Source: Clostridia bacterium (lineage in GTDB: Bacteria > Bacillota > Clostridia > Oscillospirales > Acutalibacteraceae). Taken from it: a stretch of DNA of 63,704 bases. The stretch is from the NCBI GenBank assembly GCA_017938985.1, contig JAGBAK010000057.1:1-63704 (forward strand). Reading direction: 5' to 3'. Shown piece after piece: positions 36,221 to 44,904 of this stretch; position 1 is the first letter of the stretch, and each line of letters opens with the position of its first letter. Made by a program: the position numbers and the translations under genes. A model generated the notes under the pieces. The model did no database searches. It saw only the letters and a list, made by a program, of their open reading frames with translations, and had not been told where the DNA came from.

Positions 36221-39200
36221 TCAGTATTCTACAGTGCCTTCAAATACAAGCTTTGTTGTGCCTGTAAGGAATACGCCGTCATCCGTATAGTTAACAATGA
36301 GGTCGCCGCCCTTAACCTTAACCGTGATATCGGTGTTCTTTTTGCAGAAACCGTTTTCAACAGCAGCAACAACCGCTGCGCAAGCGCCGGTGCCGCAGGC
36401 AAGAGTTTCGCCGTTACCTCTTTCCCATACTCTCATCTTGAGTGTGGTTTCGTTAACAACTCTGACAAATTCGGTGTTAACTCTGTGAGCAAAGATTGAT
36501 GCCTTTTCAAATCTGGGACCAATCTTTTCAATGTCAATGTTATCAACTCTGGGGCAGAATACCACGCAGTGGGGGTTACCCATTGAAACGCAGGTGATCT
36601 TGTAATCTTCGCCGCCAAGGATAACAGGATAGTCAACGAATTTATCAACGCCGATGGTGCTCGTAACAGCATTCTTAAGTTCAGCCTTGCCCATATTTGC
36701 ACAAACGGAGCTTACCTTGCCGTTCATAACGTAAAGCTCAACGCTCTTGATGCCGCTTGCAGTTTCAATTGTTACTGTTTCGGTGTCAACAAAGCCGTTG
36801 TCATAAACGTATTTTGCAACGGAACGCATTGCGTTACCGCCCATTCTGCCTTCGCTGCCGTCAAGGTTGAATACTCTCATCTTAACCTGAGCAACGTCTG
36901 ATTTTTCAACAAGGATAATACCGTCGCTGCCAATGCCGTGGTTGCGGTCGCAAAGGCTTACGCAAAGGCTTTCGGGGCAGGTGATGGAGTTATCGAAGTT
37001 TTCAAGAAGAATGTGGTCATTACCCGAAGCATCCATCTTTACAAACTTAAGTGTGCTTCTTTCGGAACGCATATTGTTGATATCAACAAGCTCTGTATTC
37101 TGCTGGTTGAAATGGCTTGCGATGATGTCTGCAAGTGCATTTGCCGTGTCAAGCGACGTGATGCAGGCAATTGAAAGCTGGATTGCTCTTCTGTGAAGTG
37201 CAATGTAGTCGTTCATTGCGGAGCCATAGTTAGCGCCCGTGTAAACAACGTAGTTAATCTTGCCTGTTTCAAGGAGCTTGAACATATCATCGCCCTCGCT
37301 GAAGCCCTTAACAACATCTACGTCAATGCCGAGGTGTGAGATGGCTTCTGCGGTTTCGGGTGTTGCGTAAATTTTAATTTTAAGGTCATCAAGCTTCTTT
37401 GCAAGTGAAACGGCATCAAGAATATCGTGCTTGTCAACGCTCAGAAGCAGACCGATTTCGTTTTCGGCAGTGGGAAGCTGAATCTTGAAGCCTGCTGATG
37501 TAAGACCCTTGAAGAGAGCTTCTGCCGTTGTTTTGCCTATGCCGAGAACTTCACCTGTTGACTTCATTTCAGGACCGAGGATCGAGTTAACGTCGCTCAG
37601 CTTTTCAAATGAGAAAACGGGCACCTTAACTGTGAAATAGGGAGGTGTCTTATAAAGACCTGTGCCGTAGCCGAGGTCCTTAAGAGGCATACCGATCATT
37701 ACCTTTGCGGCAATGTCAACCATGGGAACGCCTGTAACCTTGCTGATATAGGGAATGGTTCTTGAAGCTCTGGGGTTAACTTCAATAACGTAAAGCTTAT
37801 TGTGATAAATAAGATACTGGATGTTAACAAGACCCTTTGTGCCGAGAGAAAGAGCAAGCTTTTCGGAGCATTCAATGATGGTCTTGCGCATCTTATCGTT
37901 GAGGTTATAGGGCGGATAAACGGCGATTGAGTCACCGCTGTGAACACCCGCACGCTCAACGTGTTCCATAATACCGGGAATAAGAACGTCGGTGCCGTCT
38001 GAAATAACGTCAACCTCAAGCTCTGTGCCCATCATATATTTGTCAACCAGAACGGGGTTCTCAATTTCACCCGACAGGATGATGTCCATGTATCTTTCAA
38101 CGTCAGCGTCGCTGTAGGCAATGGTCATATTCTGACCGCCGATAACGTATGAGGGACGAAGAAGAACGGGATAGCCGAGCTCAGCAGCGGCGTCAAGAGC
38201 CTCCTGCTTTGTCATAACGCCCATTCCCTTGGGTCTGAGAATGTTGAACTGCTCAAGCAGAGCGTCAAATCTTTCTCTGTCCTCTGCTGTGTCAATACCG
38301 TCAGCGGACGTGCCGAGGATTCTGATGCCGTTTTCATCAAGGAACTTTGTGAGCTTGATAGCGGTCTGACCGCCGAAAGCAACAACAACGCCGATGGGCT
38401 TTTCAACCTTGATGATGTTCATTACGTCTTCGGGTGTGAGAGGTTCAAAATAGAGTCTGTCAGCGGTATCATAGTCTGTTGAAACGGTTTCGGGGTTGTT
38501 GTTGATAATGGCAACCTCGTAGCCGAGCTCTTTAAGAGTCCATACGCAGTGAACCGATGAATAGTCGAATTCAATGCCCTGACCGATTCTGATGGGACCT
38601 GAGCCGAGAACGATGATCTTTTCCTTCTTTTCGTCAATGAGAGGTCTTGCCTCGCAGTCAATGCCGTATGTTGAATAGAAATAGGGAGCAGCGGTGTTGA
38701 AATTCTTTGTGCAGGTATCAACGATTTTATAAACGGCTTCTCTGTGTGCAGGCAGTTCTTTTACGCCTGAAAGACGCTTAAGAGCGGCATCTGTGTAGCC
38801 GTAATCTTTACCCTGATAATATTTCTCTTCTGTAAGGTTGCCGCCTTCAATTGATTTTTCAAAATCAGCAAGATTCTTGAGCTTTTCAAGGAACCATTCG
38901 GTAATCTTTGTGATTTCGTGAACCTTTTCAATCGGCATACCGCCCTTGATTGCTTCAAAAACAGAGAACAGACGCATATCGTCGGTTTCTCTCATTCTCT
39001 CTTCAAGGGGAGCGTTTGTTTTGGGTTCTGCGTTGAGGGTGTCAAGCGAAATCTCCGCACCTCTGACAGCCTTCATAATAGCCATTTCAAATGTGGGACC
39101 GATTGACATAACTTCGCCCGTTGCCTTCATCTGTGTGCCGAGCTTGCGGCTGGCATTAACAAACTTATCGAAAGGCCACTTGGGAAGCTTAACAACAATG

Positions 39201-40255
39201 TATTTAACGTCAGGCTCAAACTTTGCGCAGTTAAGACCTGTTTCGTCGTTCTTGATTTCGTCAAGAGTCATGCCGAGTGCAAGCATTGCGGTAACCTTTG
39301 CGATGGGGTAACCTGTTGCCTTACTTGCAAGAGCGGAAGAACGTGAAACTCTGGGGTTAACTTCGATAACCGCATAATCCATGCTGTTGGGGTCAAGAGC
39401 AAACTGGCAGTTACAACCGCCGATGATGCCCAGAGCGTCAACGATGTCAAGTGAAGCCTGGCGAAGCATTGCAAATTCTTCGTCTGTGAGGCTCAGTGCA
39501 GGAGCAGCAACTATACTGTCGCCTGTATGAATGCCGACGGGGTCAAAGTTTTCCATGCTGCACACTGCAATGCAGTTGCCTGCGGAGTCGCGCATTGTTT
39601 CAAATTCAATCTCTTTCCAGCCGAAAATGTATTTTTCAACAAGTACCTGTGTGATGGGGGAGAGGTCAAGACCTGTTTTTGCAATAACTCGGAGTTCTTC
39701 TTCGTTATCAGCAACGCCGCCGCCGCCACCGCCGAGTGTGAATGCAGGGCGGATGATGATGGGGTAGCCGATTTCGTTTGCAATTTCGACGGCTGTTTCA
39801 ACGTCGTTTGCAATTTCGGAAGGAATAACGGGCTGATTGATGGAGGTCATTGTGTCGCGGAACATCTTTCTGTCTTCAGCCTTGTCAATTGCTTCTGCGT
39901 TTGTGCCGAGAAGCTTAACGCCCATTCTGTCAAGATAGCCGTCTTTGCTCAACTGCATTGCAATTGTGAGACCTGTCTGACCGCCGAGACCTGCAAGCAG
40001 GCTGTCGGGACGTTCCTTTTCAATAATTCTTTTAACAGTTTCGGCTGTAAGCGGCTCAAGATAGATTTCGTCTGCAAGAGCCTTGTCGGTCATAATGGTT
40101 GCAGGGTTTGAGTTAACAAGAACAACGTCAAGACCGGCGTCCTTAAGAACACGGCAAGCCTGAGTGCCTGCATAGTCAAACTCAGCAGCCTGTCCGATAA
40201 CAATGGGACCGGAGCCGATGACCATTACTTTTTTAATGTCTTTGCTTATTGGCAT
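36221..40255 (-). CDS. carB: Carbamoyl-phosphate synthase large subunit fused to DapF-like domain
   Basis: One uninterrupted frame of 1344 residues. Residues 1-1068 are a complete CarB: first ATP-grasp half (about 1-400), oligomerisation region, second ATP-grasp half (about 550-935) and the MGS-like allosteric domain (about 940-1060). CarB makes carbamoyl phosphate for arginine and pyrimidines. Residues 1069-1344 are a diaminopimelate epimerase-like domain beginning KFVKMDASGNDH, with HGIGSDG, GNPHCVVF and ACGTGACAA. In this half the first catalytic cysteine of DapF is replaced: the site reads RMGGNAMRS, with Gly 1139 where MCGN is usual. The second, Cys 1287, is present. The linker is short (about RSERST). 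GGGAGG precedes the ATG. carA is not in the window. CarB activity is likely; epimerase activity of the second half is doubtful. Confidence 0.93.
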   Translation of the reverse strand: MPISKDIKKVMVIGSGPIVIGQAAEFDYAGTQACRVLKDAGLDVVLVNSNPATIMTDKALADEIYLEPLTAETVKRIIEKERPDSLLAGLGGQTGLTIAMQLSKDGYLDRMGVKLLGTNAEAIDKAEDRKMFRDTMTSINQPVIPSEIANDVETAVEIANEIGYPIIIRPAFTLGGGGGGVADNEEELRVIAKTGLDLSPITQVLVEKYIFGWKEIEFETMRDSAGNCIAVCSMENFDPVGIHTGDSIVAAPALSLTDEEFAMLRQASLDIVDALGIIGGCNCQFALDPNSMDYAVIEVNPRVSRSSALASKATGYPIAKVTAMLALGMTLDEIKNDETGLNCAKFEPDVKYIVVKLPKWPFDKFVNASRKLGTQMKATGEVMSIGPTFEMAIMKAVRGAEISLDTLNAEPKTNAPLEERMRETDDMRLFSVFEAIKGGMPIEKVHEITKITEWFLEKLKNLADFEKSIEGGNLTEEKYYQGKDYGYTDAALKRLSGVKELPAHREAVYKIVDTCTKNFNTAAPYFYSTYGIDCEARPLIDEKKEKIIVLGSGPIRIGQGIEFDYSSVHCVWTLKELGYEVAIINNNPETVSTDYDTADRLYFEPLTPEDVMNIIKVEKPIGVVVAFGGQTAIKLTKFLDENGIRILGTSADGIDTAEDRERFDALLEQFNILRPKGMGVMTKQEALDAAAELGYPVLLRPSYVIGGQNMTIAYSDADVERYMDIILSGEIENPVLVDKYMMGTELEVDVISDGTDVLIPGIMEHVERAGVHSGDSIAVYPPYNLNDKMRKTIIECSEKLALSLGTKGLVNIQYLIYHNKLYVIEVNPRASRTIPYISKVTGVPMVDIAAKVMIGMPLKDLGYGTGLYKTPPYFTVKVPVFSFEKLSDVNSILGPEMKSTGEVLGIGKTTAEALFKGLTSAGFKIQLPTAENEIGLLLSVDKHDILDAVSLAKKLDDLKIKIYATPETAEAISHLGIDVDVVKGFSEGDDMFKLLETGKINYVVYTGANYGSAMNDYIALHRRAIQLSIACITSLDTANALADIIASHFNQQNTELVDINNMRSERSTLKFVKMDASGNDHILLENFDNSITCPESLCVSLCDRNHGIGSDGIILVEKSDVAQVKMRVFNLDGSEGRMGGNAMRSVAKYVYDNGFVDTETVTIETASGIKSVELYVMNGKVSSVCANMGKAELKNAVTSTIGVDKFVDYPVILGGEDYKITCVSMGNPHCVVFCPRVDNIDIEKIGPRFEKASIFAHRVNTEFVRVVNETTLKMRVWERGNGETLACGTGACAAVVAAVENGFCKKNTDITVKVKGGDLIVNYTDDGVFLTGTTKLVFEGTVEY

Positions 40256-40299
40256 TGCAAATCCTCCCTATATATGAAAATCCTGTATTGTTAACTGAA

Positions 40300-41211
40300 T
40301 CAGTCTTTAAGAAGCTTAACAAGAACAGCTTTCTGTGCGTGAAGTCTGTTTTCGGCTTCTTCGAAAATTTCTTTTGCGTGAGCTTCAAACACCTTTGCGG
40401 TGATTTCTTCTTCGCGGTGAGCAGGCAGACAGTGAAGAACCATTGCGTCGGGTTTTGCAACGTTCATTACGCTGTCGTTGATCTGATAGCCTGTGAAAAT
40501 CTTTTTGCGTTCTTCTGCTTCAGCTTCCTGACCCATTGATGCCCAGACGTCTGTATAAAGAACGTCTGCGTCCTTTGCGGCTTCAAGCACGTCGGGTGTG
40601 CAGGTGAAGTCACCGTTTTCGCTTGCCCATTTCATTATTTCAGCATCAGGCTTATAGCCGTCGGGACAGCCGATGCTTACACTCATACCCATCTTGATGC
40701 CACCAACGATAAGTGAATTTGCCATATTGTTGCCGTCGCCTATGTAGCAGAGCTTGTTGCCTTTGATAGCACCCTTGAACTCACGGATTGTCATAAGGTC
40801 AGCAAGAACCTGGCAGGGATGGCAGTAGTCCGTGAGACCGTTAATAATCGGGATTGAACCAAACTCCGCAAGAGTTTCAACGTCGCTCTGTGCAAAGGTT
40901 CTTATCATAATACCGTCAAGGTAACCGGAAAGAACTCTTGCTGTGTCGTTAACGGGTTCGCCTCTGCCAAGCTGAATATCGTGAGAACTGAGGAAAAGAG
41001 CCTGACCGCCAAGGTCATACATACCGACCTCAAAGGAAACTCTTGTTCTGGTTGACGATTTTGCAAAAATCATACCGAGAGTTTTGCCTTTAAGAAGGTG
41101 ATGCTCAATTCCGTTTTTCTTTTCGTATTTGAGCTGGTCTGCGAGATTAAGAATCTCATTGATTTCTTCTGTGCTCAAATCCATGAGCTTAAGTAAATGC
41201 TTGTTGTTCAT
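40300..41211 (-). CDS. argF: Ornithine carbamoyltransferase
   Basis: Makes citrulline from ornithine and carbamoyl phosphate. The 303-residue protein has the carbamoyl-phosphate loop KSSTRTRVSFE (about 53-63), HPCQVLADLMT (about 134-144) and the ornithine-binding HCLPAHREEEIT near the C-terminus. GGAGG just before the ATG at 41211 fixes the start; an in-frame ATG 21 bases upstream has no ribosome site. It lies 44 bp before carB, so carbamoyl phosphate producer and user share an operon. ARG-box-like operators overlap the promoter, indicating repression by ArgR with arginine. Confidence 0.96.
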   Translation of the reverse strand: MNNKHLLKLMDLSTEEINEILNLADQLKYEKKNGIEHHLLKGKTLGMIFAKSSTRTRVSFEVGMYDLGGQALFLSSHDIQLGRGEPVNDTARVLSGYLDGIMIRTFAQSDVETLAEFGSIPIINGLTDYCHPCQVLADLMTIREFKGAIKGNKLCYIGDGNNMANSLIVGGIKMGMSVSIGCPDGYKPDAEIMKWASENGDFTCTPDVLEAAKDADVLYTDVWASMGQEAEAEERKKIFTGYQINDSVMNVAKPDAMVLHCLPAHREEEITAKVFEAHAKEIFEEAENRLHAQKAVLVKLLKD

Positions 41212-41236
41212 ATGCGCCTCCGGATTATGCAAATTC

Positions 41237-41254
41237 TATGAATAATTATACACT
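41237..41254 (-). promoter_or_regulatory. ARG box (ArgR operator) over argF -10
   Basis: TATGAATAATTATACACT on the plus strand fits the 18-bp consensus WNTGNATWWWWATNCANW at every fixed position. It overlaps the -10 hexamer, the arrangement expected for repression. Confidence 0.75.
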
Positions 41255-41272
41255 AAATTGGTGATAAGTCAA
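41245..41272 (-). promoter_or_regulatory. Promoter of argF-carB-dapF
   Basis: On the minus strand TTGACT (41272-41267), 16 bp, TATAAT (41250-41245), ending 34 bp before the argF ATG. The -10 hexamer lies inside an ARG-box-like site. Confidence 0.75.
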
Positions 41273-41278
41273 TGTCAT

Positions 41279-41296
41279 AGTGAATGTATATGCAAT
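41279..41296 (-). promoter_or_regulatory. Second ARG box upstream of argF
   Basis: AGTGAATGTATATGCAAT matches the ARG-box consensus except for one G in the central AT positions. Its centre is 42 bp from the first box, close to four helical turns, which suits binding of an ArgR hexamer across both. The remaining gap up to 41465 is AT-rich with no gene seen. Confidence 0.65.
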
Positions 41297-41465
41297 TTCT
41301 TTGCGAAAAAATTTTGTGAAATTTGACAATGCATAAAATATGACCACACTGACCTGATTATATTCGATACATTATAACATATTATTTTCAATAATAAAAG
41401 ACCTGCGGTAAACTTTTTTGAAAAAAATTATGCAGAATTTTCGGCGTTTTTTTATCACTTTTATC

Positions 41466-41505
41466 AATAAAAAACAGCGAAGCCAACCGAATGGCTCCGC
41501 TGTTT
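41466..41505 (-). terminator. Terminator of the glpA-like/DUF1667 operon
   Basis: Stem 41493-41505 with 41472-41484 (13 bp, one mismatch), followed on the minus strand by a T6 tract and more T-rich sequence. It begins right after the DUF1667 stop. Confidence 0.85.
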
Positions 41506-41508
41506 AAT

Positions 41509-41874
41509 TCATTTTATGGGGCAATGGTTAGTTGCAACAATGTCAATGCCTGTGCCGAGAATGTCGGCAACAAGAACGTCGCCAAGCTTAACGGGAGCTT
41601 TGACGGATGCTTTGTTGATAACATCCATGCAATCAAAAATCTTGTCCTTGGGAAGAGCACCTGCAGATTTGCAGGGAACAACGTTGAAAACGCCGCCGTC
41701 AACCTTAACGGTTGTTGCAAGGCTTCTTACGGGGTTTGTGACTTCTGTTCTTGCATAGGCGTCGCCTCTTTTGCAGGTGTTGCCGGTAACGGAGGTGATA
41801 ACGCCGTTATCATCAATTTCAACAGTAACGCCGCAGCCCATGGGGCAAGCTACGCAAATAATGTTTTTCTGCAT
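41509..41874 (-). CDS. DUF1667 Cys-rich protein of glycerol-3-P/FAD oxidoreductase operon
   Basis: A 121-residue protein of the DUF1667 family with the N-terminal cysteine motif ICVACPMGCGVTVE, a further Cys in TGNTCKRGDAYA, and one in NHCPIK at the end. The cysteines suggest an Fe-S or metal site. The family is nearly always the third gene after a GlpA-like dehydrogenase and a pyridine-nucleotide disulfide-type oxidoreductase and is thought to be an electron-transfer subunit, by analogy with GlpC. ATG 41874 has GGAG 9 nt upstream. The earlier in-frame GTG abuts that site and is rejected. Confidence 0.88.
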   Translation of the reverse strand: MQKNIICVACPMGCGVTVEIDDNGVITSVTGNTCKRGDAYARTEVTNPVRSLATTVKVDGGVFNVVPCKSAGALPKDKIFDCMDVINKASVKAPVKLGDVLVADILGTGIDIVATNHCPIK

Positions 41875-41879
41875 ATCAA

Positions 41880-43133
41880 TCACTCCTCAACCGAAATTTC
41901 AATCACGCCGCCCTCGGCAAACTTTTTGAGCATATCATTCTTGATGATAACGCTTTCCATTTCTCCGGGTGCAAGACGGGGTCTCTTTTTGCTGATAATT
42001 TCTTCGCCGTTATACTTAACAACGGTTTTTGCGTTTTTATAAACCTGACCGACTCTGAAATAGAGCTTAACGTCGCCTTCGTTTTTAACGTTAACCTTCT
42101 GGGGTACGATGTAACGCACACCGCTGACGCCCTTTGTGGTTATGTATTCGGGTTCTTCACCGCCGCCGAGAACAAACTTTGCGGCGCCTTCGCCTGCAGT
42201 CTGGCTTTCAAGAGTAACGTAGTCAACAAGGTCGTGAACGTGAAGCACGTTGCCGCAAGCGAAAACACCCTTGTGAGAGGTTTCTCTGTTTTCATCAACA
42301 ACAGCGCCGCTTGTAACGGGGTCAAGCTCAATGCCGACTGCTCTTGTGAGTTCGTTTTCCGGAATAAGACCAACCGAAAGAAGAAGCGTGTCGCATTCGA
42401 TATATTCTTCCGTTCCGGGAATGGGTCTGCGGTTTTCGTCAACGTTGGCAATTGTAACGCCTTCAACTCTGTCTTTGCCGTGAATGCCGATAACCGTGCA
42501 GCTCAGGCGCAGGGGAATGTTGAAGTCGTCAAGGCACTGAACAATGTTTCTTGTAAGACCGCTTGAATAGGGCATAAGCTCGCAAACAACTTTTACTTCC
42601 GCACCTTCAAGAGTCATACGGCGTGCCATAATAAGACCGATATCGCCCGAACCGAGAATAACAACCTTTTTGCCGGGCATATAGCCGTCGATGTTAACGT
42701 ATTTCTGGGCTGTACCTGCGCTCATAACGCCTGCAGCTCTTGAGCCTGCGATGTTAAGTGCGCCTCTGGGTCTTTCGCGGCAACCCATTGCAAGAATAAC
42801 CGCCTTTGCCTGAATTTCAAGCAGACCGTCGGTTTTGTTTACGGCATAAACCACGTTGTTTTCGGTGATTTCAAGTGCCATTGTGTCGGTTTTATATTCG
42901 ATTTCTTTTTCGTTTACAAGCTCGATGAATCTGTCGGCATATTCGGGACCCGAAAGCTCTTCGCCGAAATAATGCAGACCGAAGCCGGTGTGAATGCACT
43001 GTTCAAGAATACCGCCGAGAGTTTCGGCTCTTTCAAGAATAAGAATGCTGTCAACGCCGCATTCCTTTGCTTTGAGAGCAGCAGCCATGCCTGCGGGACC
43101 GCCGCCGATAACAACTATATCATAATTAAGCAT
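41880..43133 (-). CDS. FAD/NAD(P)-binding oxidoreductase (GlpB-like partner)
   Basis: A 417-residue flavoprotein with an N-terminal FAD Rossmann motif VVIGGGPAGMAAALKA (about 6-21) and a second dinucleotide site VVILGSGDIGLIMARRM (about 153-169). ATG motif-like segments such as GVFACGNVLHVHDLVD occur near 290. No redox-active CxxC pair of disulfide reductases is seen. In this operon type it is the middle electron-transfer subunit beside a GlpA-like dehydrogenase. GGCGGAG before ATG 43133 fixes the start 11 bp after the upstream gene; a longer start would lie inside that gene. Confidence 0.88.
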   Translation of the reverse strand: MLNYDIVVIGGGPAGMAAALKAKECGVDSILILERAETLGGILEQCIHTGFGLHYFGEELSGPEYADRFIELVNEKEIEYKTDTMALEITENNVVYAVNKTDGLLEIQAKAVILAMGCRERPRGALNIAGSRAAGVMSAGTAQKYVNIDGYMPGKKVVILGSGDIGLIMARRMTLEGAEVKVVCELMPYSSGLTRNIVQCLDDFNIPLRLSCTVIGIHGKDRVEGVTIANVDENRRPIPGTEEYIECDTLLLSVGLIPENELTRAVGIELDPVTSGAVVDENRETSHKGVFACGNVLHVHDLVDYVTLESQTAGEGAAKFVLGGGEEPEYITTKGVSGVRYIVPQKVNVKNEGDVKLYFRVGQVYKNAKTVVKYNGEEIISKKRPRLAPGEMESVIIKNDMLKKFAEGGVIEISVEE

Positions 43134-43143
43134 AATCTCCGCC

Positions 43144-44574
43144 TCACTTTGTTCTCTCATAGAGTATTTTTGAATTTCCGCCGCATTTGGTTATTTCGTT
43201 GATTTCAACGCCGAGTTCTCTTGCAAGAAGCTCAACAACCTTTGAACCGCAGAAGCCGCCTTGACAGCGACCCATACCTGCTCTTGTTCTGCGTTTAACG
43301 CCGTCAACGTCTCTTGCGCCTGCGGGAGCGTGAATTGCATCAAGAATTTCGCCCTCTGTTATTGTTTCGCAGCGGCAGATGATTCTGCCGTATGCGGGAT
43401 TCTTTTCAATCAGTGCCTTACGCTCTTCGTTGCTCATGTGTCTGAAGCGGACGGGTTCTTCTCTTTCAGCCTTGAAATCAGCCTTTTCAGCCGCACCGAG
43501 TTCCTTGATAAGCATATCCTTAACGTAAAGACCGATAGCGGGAGCCGATGAAAGACCGGGCGATTCTATACCTGCAACGTTGATAAACTGAGCGTTCTTT
43601 TCGCTGGGTTCAATGATAAAATCGTTTCTTGAGCAATGTGCTCTGAGACCTGCAAAAGAAGTGATTACCTCTCTTGTTGTGAGGCAGGGGACGGAGCGCT
43701 TTGCAGCGGTAAGAACGTTTGCAAGTGTGCCTGCAGTTGTGGTAACGTCGGTTTTATCTTCAATGTCAAGCGCACTCGGACCGATAAGCAGGTTGCCGTC
43801 AACCGTGGGTGTTACAAGAATACCCTTACCCATCTTTGAGGGACACTGGAAAATTGTGTGGTTTGCAAGATGACCGATTGATTTGTCACAAAGCATATAT
43901 TCGCCCTTTCTGGGAGTGGTGTGAATTGAATCGTCACCGATAAGAGCAGCGATTTCATCGCAGAAAACACCTGCGGCGTTTACAACGTATTTAGCATTGA
44001 TTTCGCTTTCGCCGTCTGAAACGGTGAACATACCGTTTGCAAAATCAATCTTTTTAACTTCAAAATTGCGGATGAATTCAGCGCCGTTAACAACAGCATT
44101 TTCAACTGCGGCAATTGTCAGTTCGTAGGGACAAACAATGCCTGCGCTGGGTGCCCAGAGAGCACCTTTTGCTTCTTCGCTGATAAAAGGCTCGGCTTCA
44201 CGCAGCTTTGCAGAGTCATAAATTTCAAGACCGGGAACTCCGTTTTCAATGCCTCTTTCGAGAAGCTCCTGAAGTGTCTGCATTTCATCATCAGAAAAAG
44301 CAACAACAAGTGAGCCGACAGGCTTGAAAGGAACGCTCAGAGTTTTGCAGAGTCCGGGCATAAGAGCTGTGCCTTCAACGTTCATTTTTGCTTTCATTGA
44401 GCCGGGTTTGGCGTCAAAACCTGCGTGAACGATGGCGCTGTTTGCCTTTGAGGTAGCCATCGCCATATCGTTGCATTTTTCAACAAGAGCAACTTTGATA
44501 TCGTAACGGCTGAGTTCGCGGGCAATAAGGGAACCGATTACGCCTGCGCCGATAACGGCAACATCATAATTCAT
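43144..44574 (-). CDS. Glycerol-3-phosphate dehydrogenase-like FAD oxidoreductase (GlpA-type)
   Basis: A 476-residue flavoprotein. The N-terminal DAO fold has VAVIGAGVIGSLIARELSR (about 5-23). The C-terminal 80 residues are a BFD-like [2Fe-2S] domain with cysteines in ICRCETITEG and GMGRCQGGFCG. This arrangement (DAO plus BFD) is that of anaerobic GlpA, which oxidises glycerol-3-phosphate to dihydroxyacetone phosphate. Substrate assignment is from family and operon, since glpK or glpF are not nearby. CGGAGGTC precedes the ATG. First gene of a three-gene operon with its own promoter. Confidence 0.88.
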   Translation of the reverse strand: MNYDVAVIGAGVIGSLIARELSRYDIKVALVEKCNDMAMATSKANSAIVHAGFDAKPGSMKAKMNVEGTALMPGLCKTLSVPFKPVGSLVVAFSDDEMQTLQELLERGIENGVPGLEIYDSAKLREAEPFISEEAKGALWAPSAGIVCPYELTIAAVENAVVNGAEFIRNFEVKKIDFANGMFTVSDGESEINAKYVVNAAGVFCDEIAALIGDDSIHTTPRKGEYMLCDKSIGHLANHTIFQCPSKMGKGILVTPTVDGNLLIGPSALDIEDKTDVTTTAGTLANVLTAAKRSVPCLTTREVITSFAGLRAHCSRNDFIIEPSEKNAQFINVAGIESPGLSSAPAIGLYVKDMLIKELGAAEKADFKAEREEPVRFRHMSNEERKALIEKNPAYGRIICRCETITEGEILDAIHAPAGARDVDGVKRRTRAGMGRCQGGFCGSKVVELLARELGVEINEITKCGGNSKILYERTK

Positions 44575-44611
44575 TATTAAGACCTCCGTTTTGTTTGTTT
44601 TCCAGTCAATA

Positions 44612-44640
44612 ATTATATCACATAACTGTATTTAAAACAA
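44612..44640 (-). promoter_or_regulatory. Promoter of glpA-like operon
   Basis: On the minus strand TTGTTT (44640-44635), 17 bp, TATAAT (44617-44612) with an extended TGA just before the -10. It lies 37 bp before the start codon. Confidence 0.6.
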
Positions 44641-44741
44641 CAGATTTTGAACAATTTTTAAACATTTTTTCAAAATTTGTGTGTATTAACAAGCTGCAAT
44701 ACATTACATGACCAAAATTGTTTTGCGAACAGGCGTTTTGC

Positions 44742-44770
44742 TTGACAAAAACAGGCGGCTGTGTTAAAAT
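44742..44770 (+). promoter_or_regulatory. Promoter of ZTP riboswitch-fhs
   Basis: TTGACA (44742-44747), 17 bp, TAAAAT (44765-44770). Transcription would start near 44777, just ahead of the riboswitch. Confidence 0.8.
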
Positions 44771-44788
44771 TAGCAGGTAAAATATAAA

Positions 44789-44866
44789 GGTTTTTTGCAA
44801 CTGACGGTTTTTAGCAGAGCACTGCAAAGGAGCAAAAAATCTGTTTATGCCGACCGTCTGGGCAGT
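44789..44866 (+). promoter_or_regulatory. ZTP (pfl motif) riboswitch upstream of fhs
   Basis: The conserved blocks occur in order: GCAACTGACGG (44797-44807), a small hairpin GCAG/CTGC, AAGGAGC (44827-44833), and GCCGACCGTCTGGGCA (44849-44864) ending in the invariant CTGGGCA. GACGG can pair with CCGTC. This is the architecture of the ZTP/ZMP-binding pfl RNA, which is known to control fhs and other one-carbon genes. ZMP accumulates when 10-formyl-THF is short, so induction of fhs is expected. Confidence 0.88.
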
Positions 44867-44904
44867 TCTGTCTTTTACCAGCCAGGACTGCCTTGATTTG
44901 TTTG
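44861..44904 (+). terminator. Riboswitch-controlled terminator before fhs
   Basis: GGCAGTTCTG (44861-44870) pairs with CAGGACTGCC (44883-44892; one G-U), followed by a T-rich tail. The 5' arm overlaps the conserved GGGCA of the ZTP aptamer, so ligand binding and terminator formation exclude each other: an ON switch. Confidence 0.78.
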
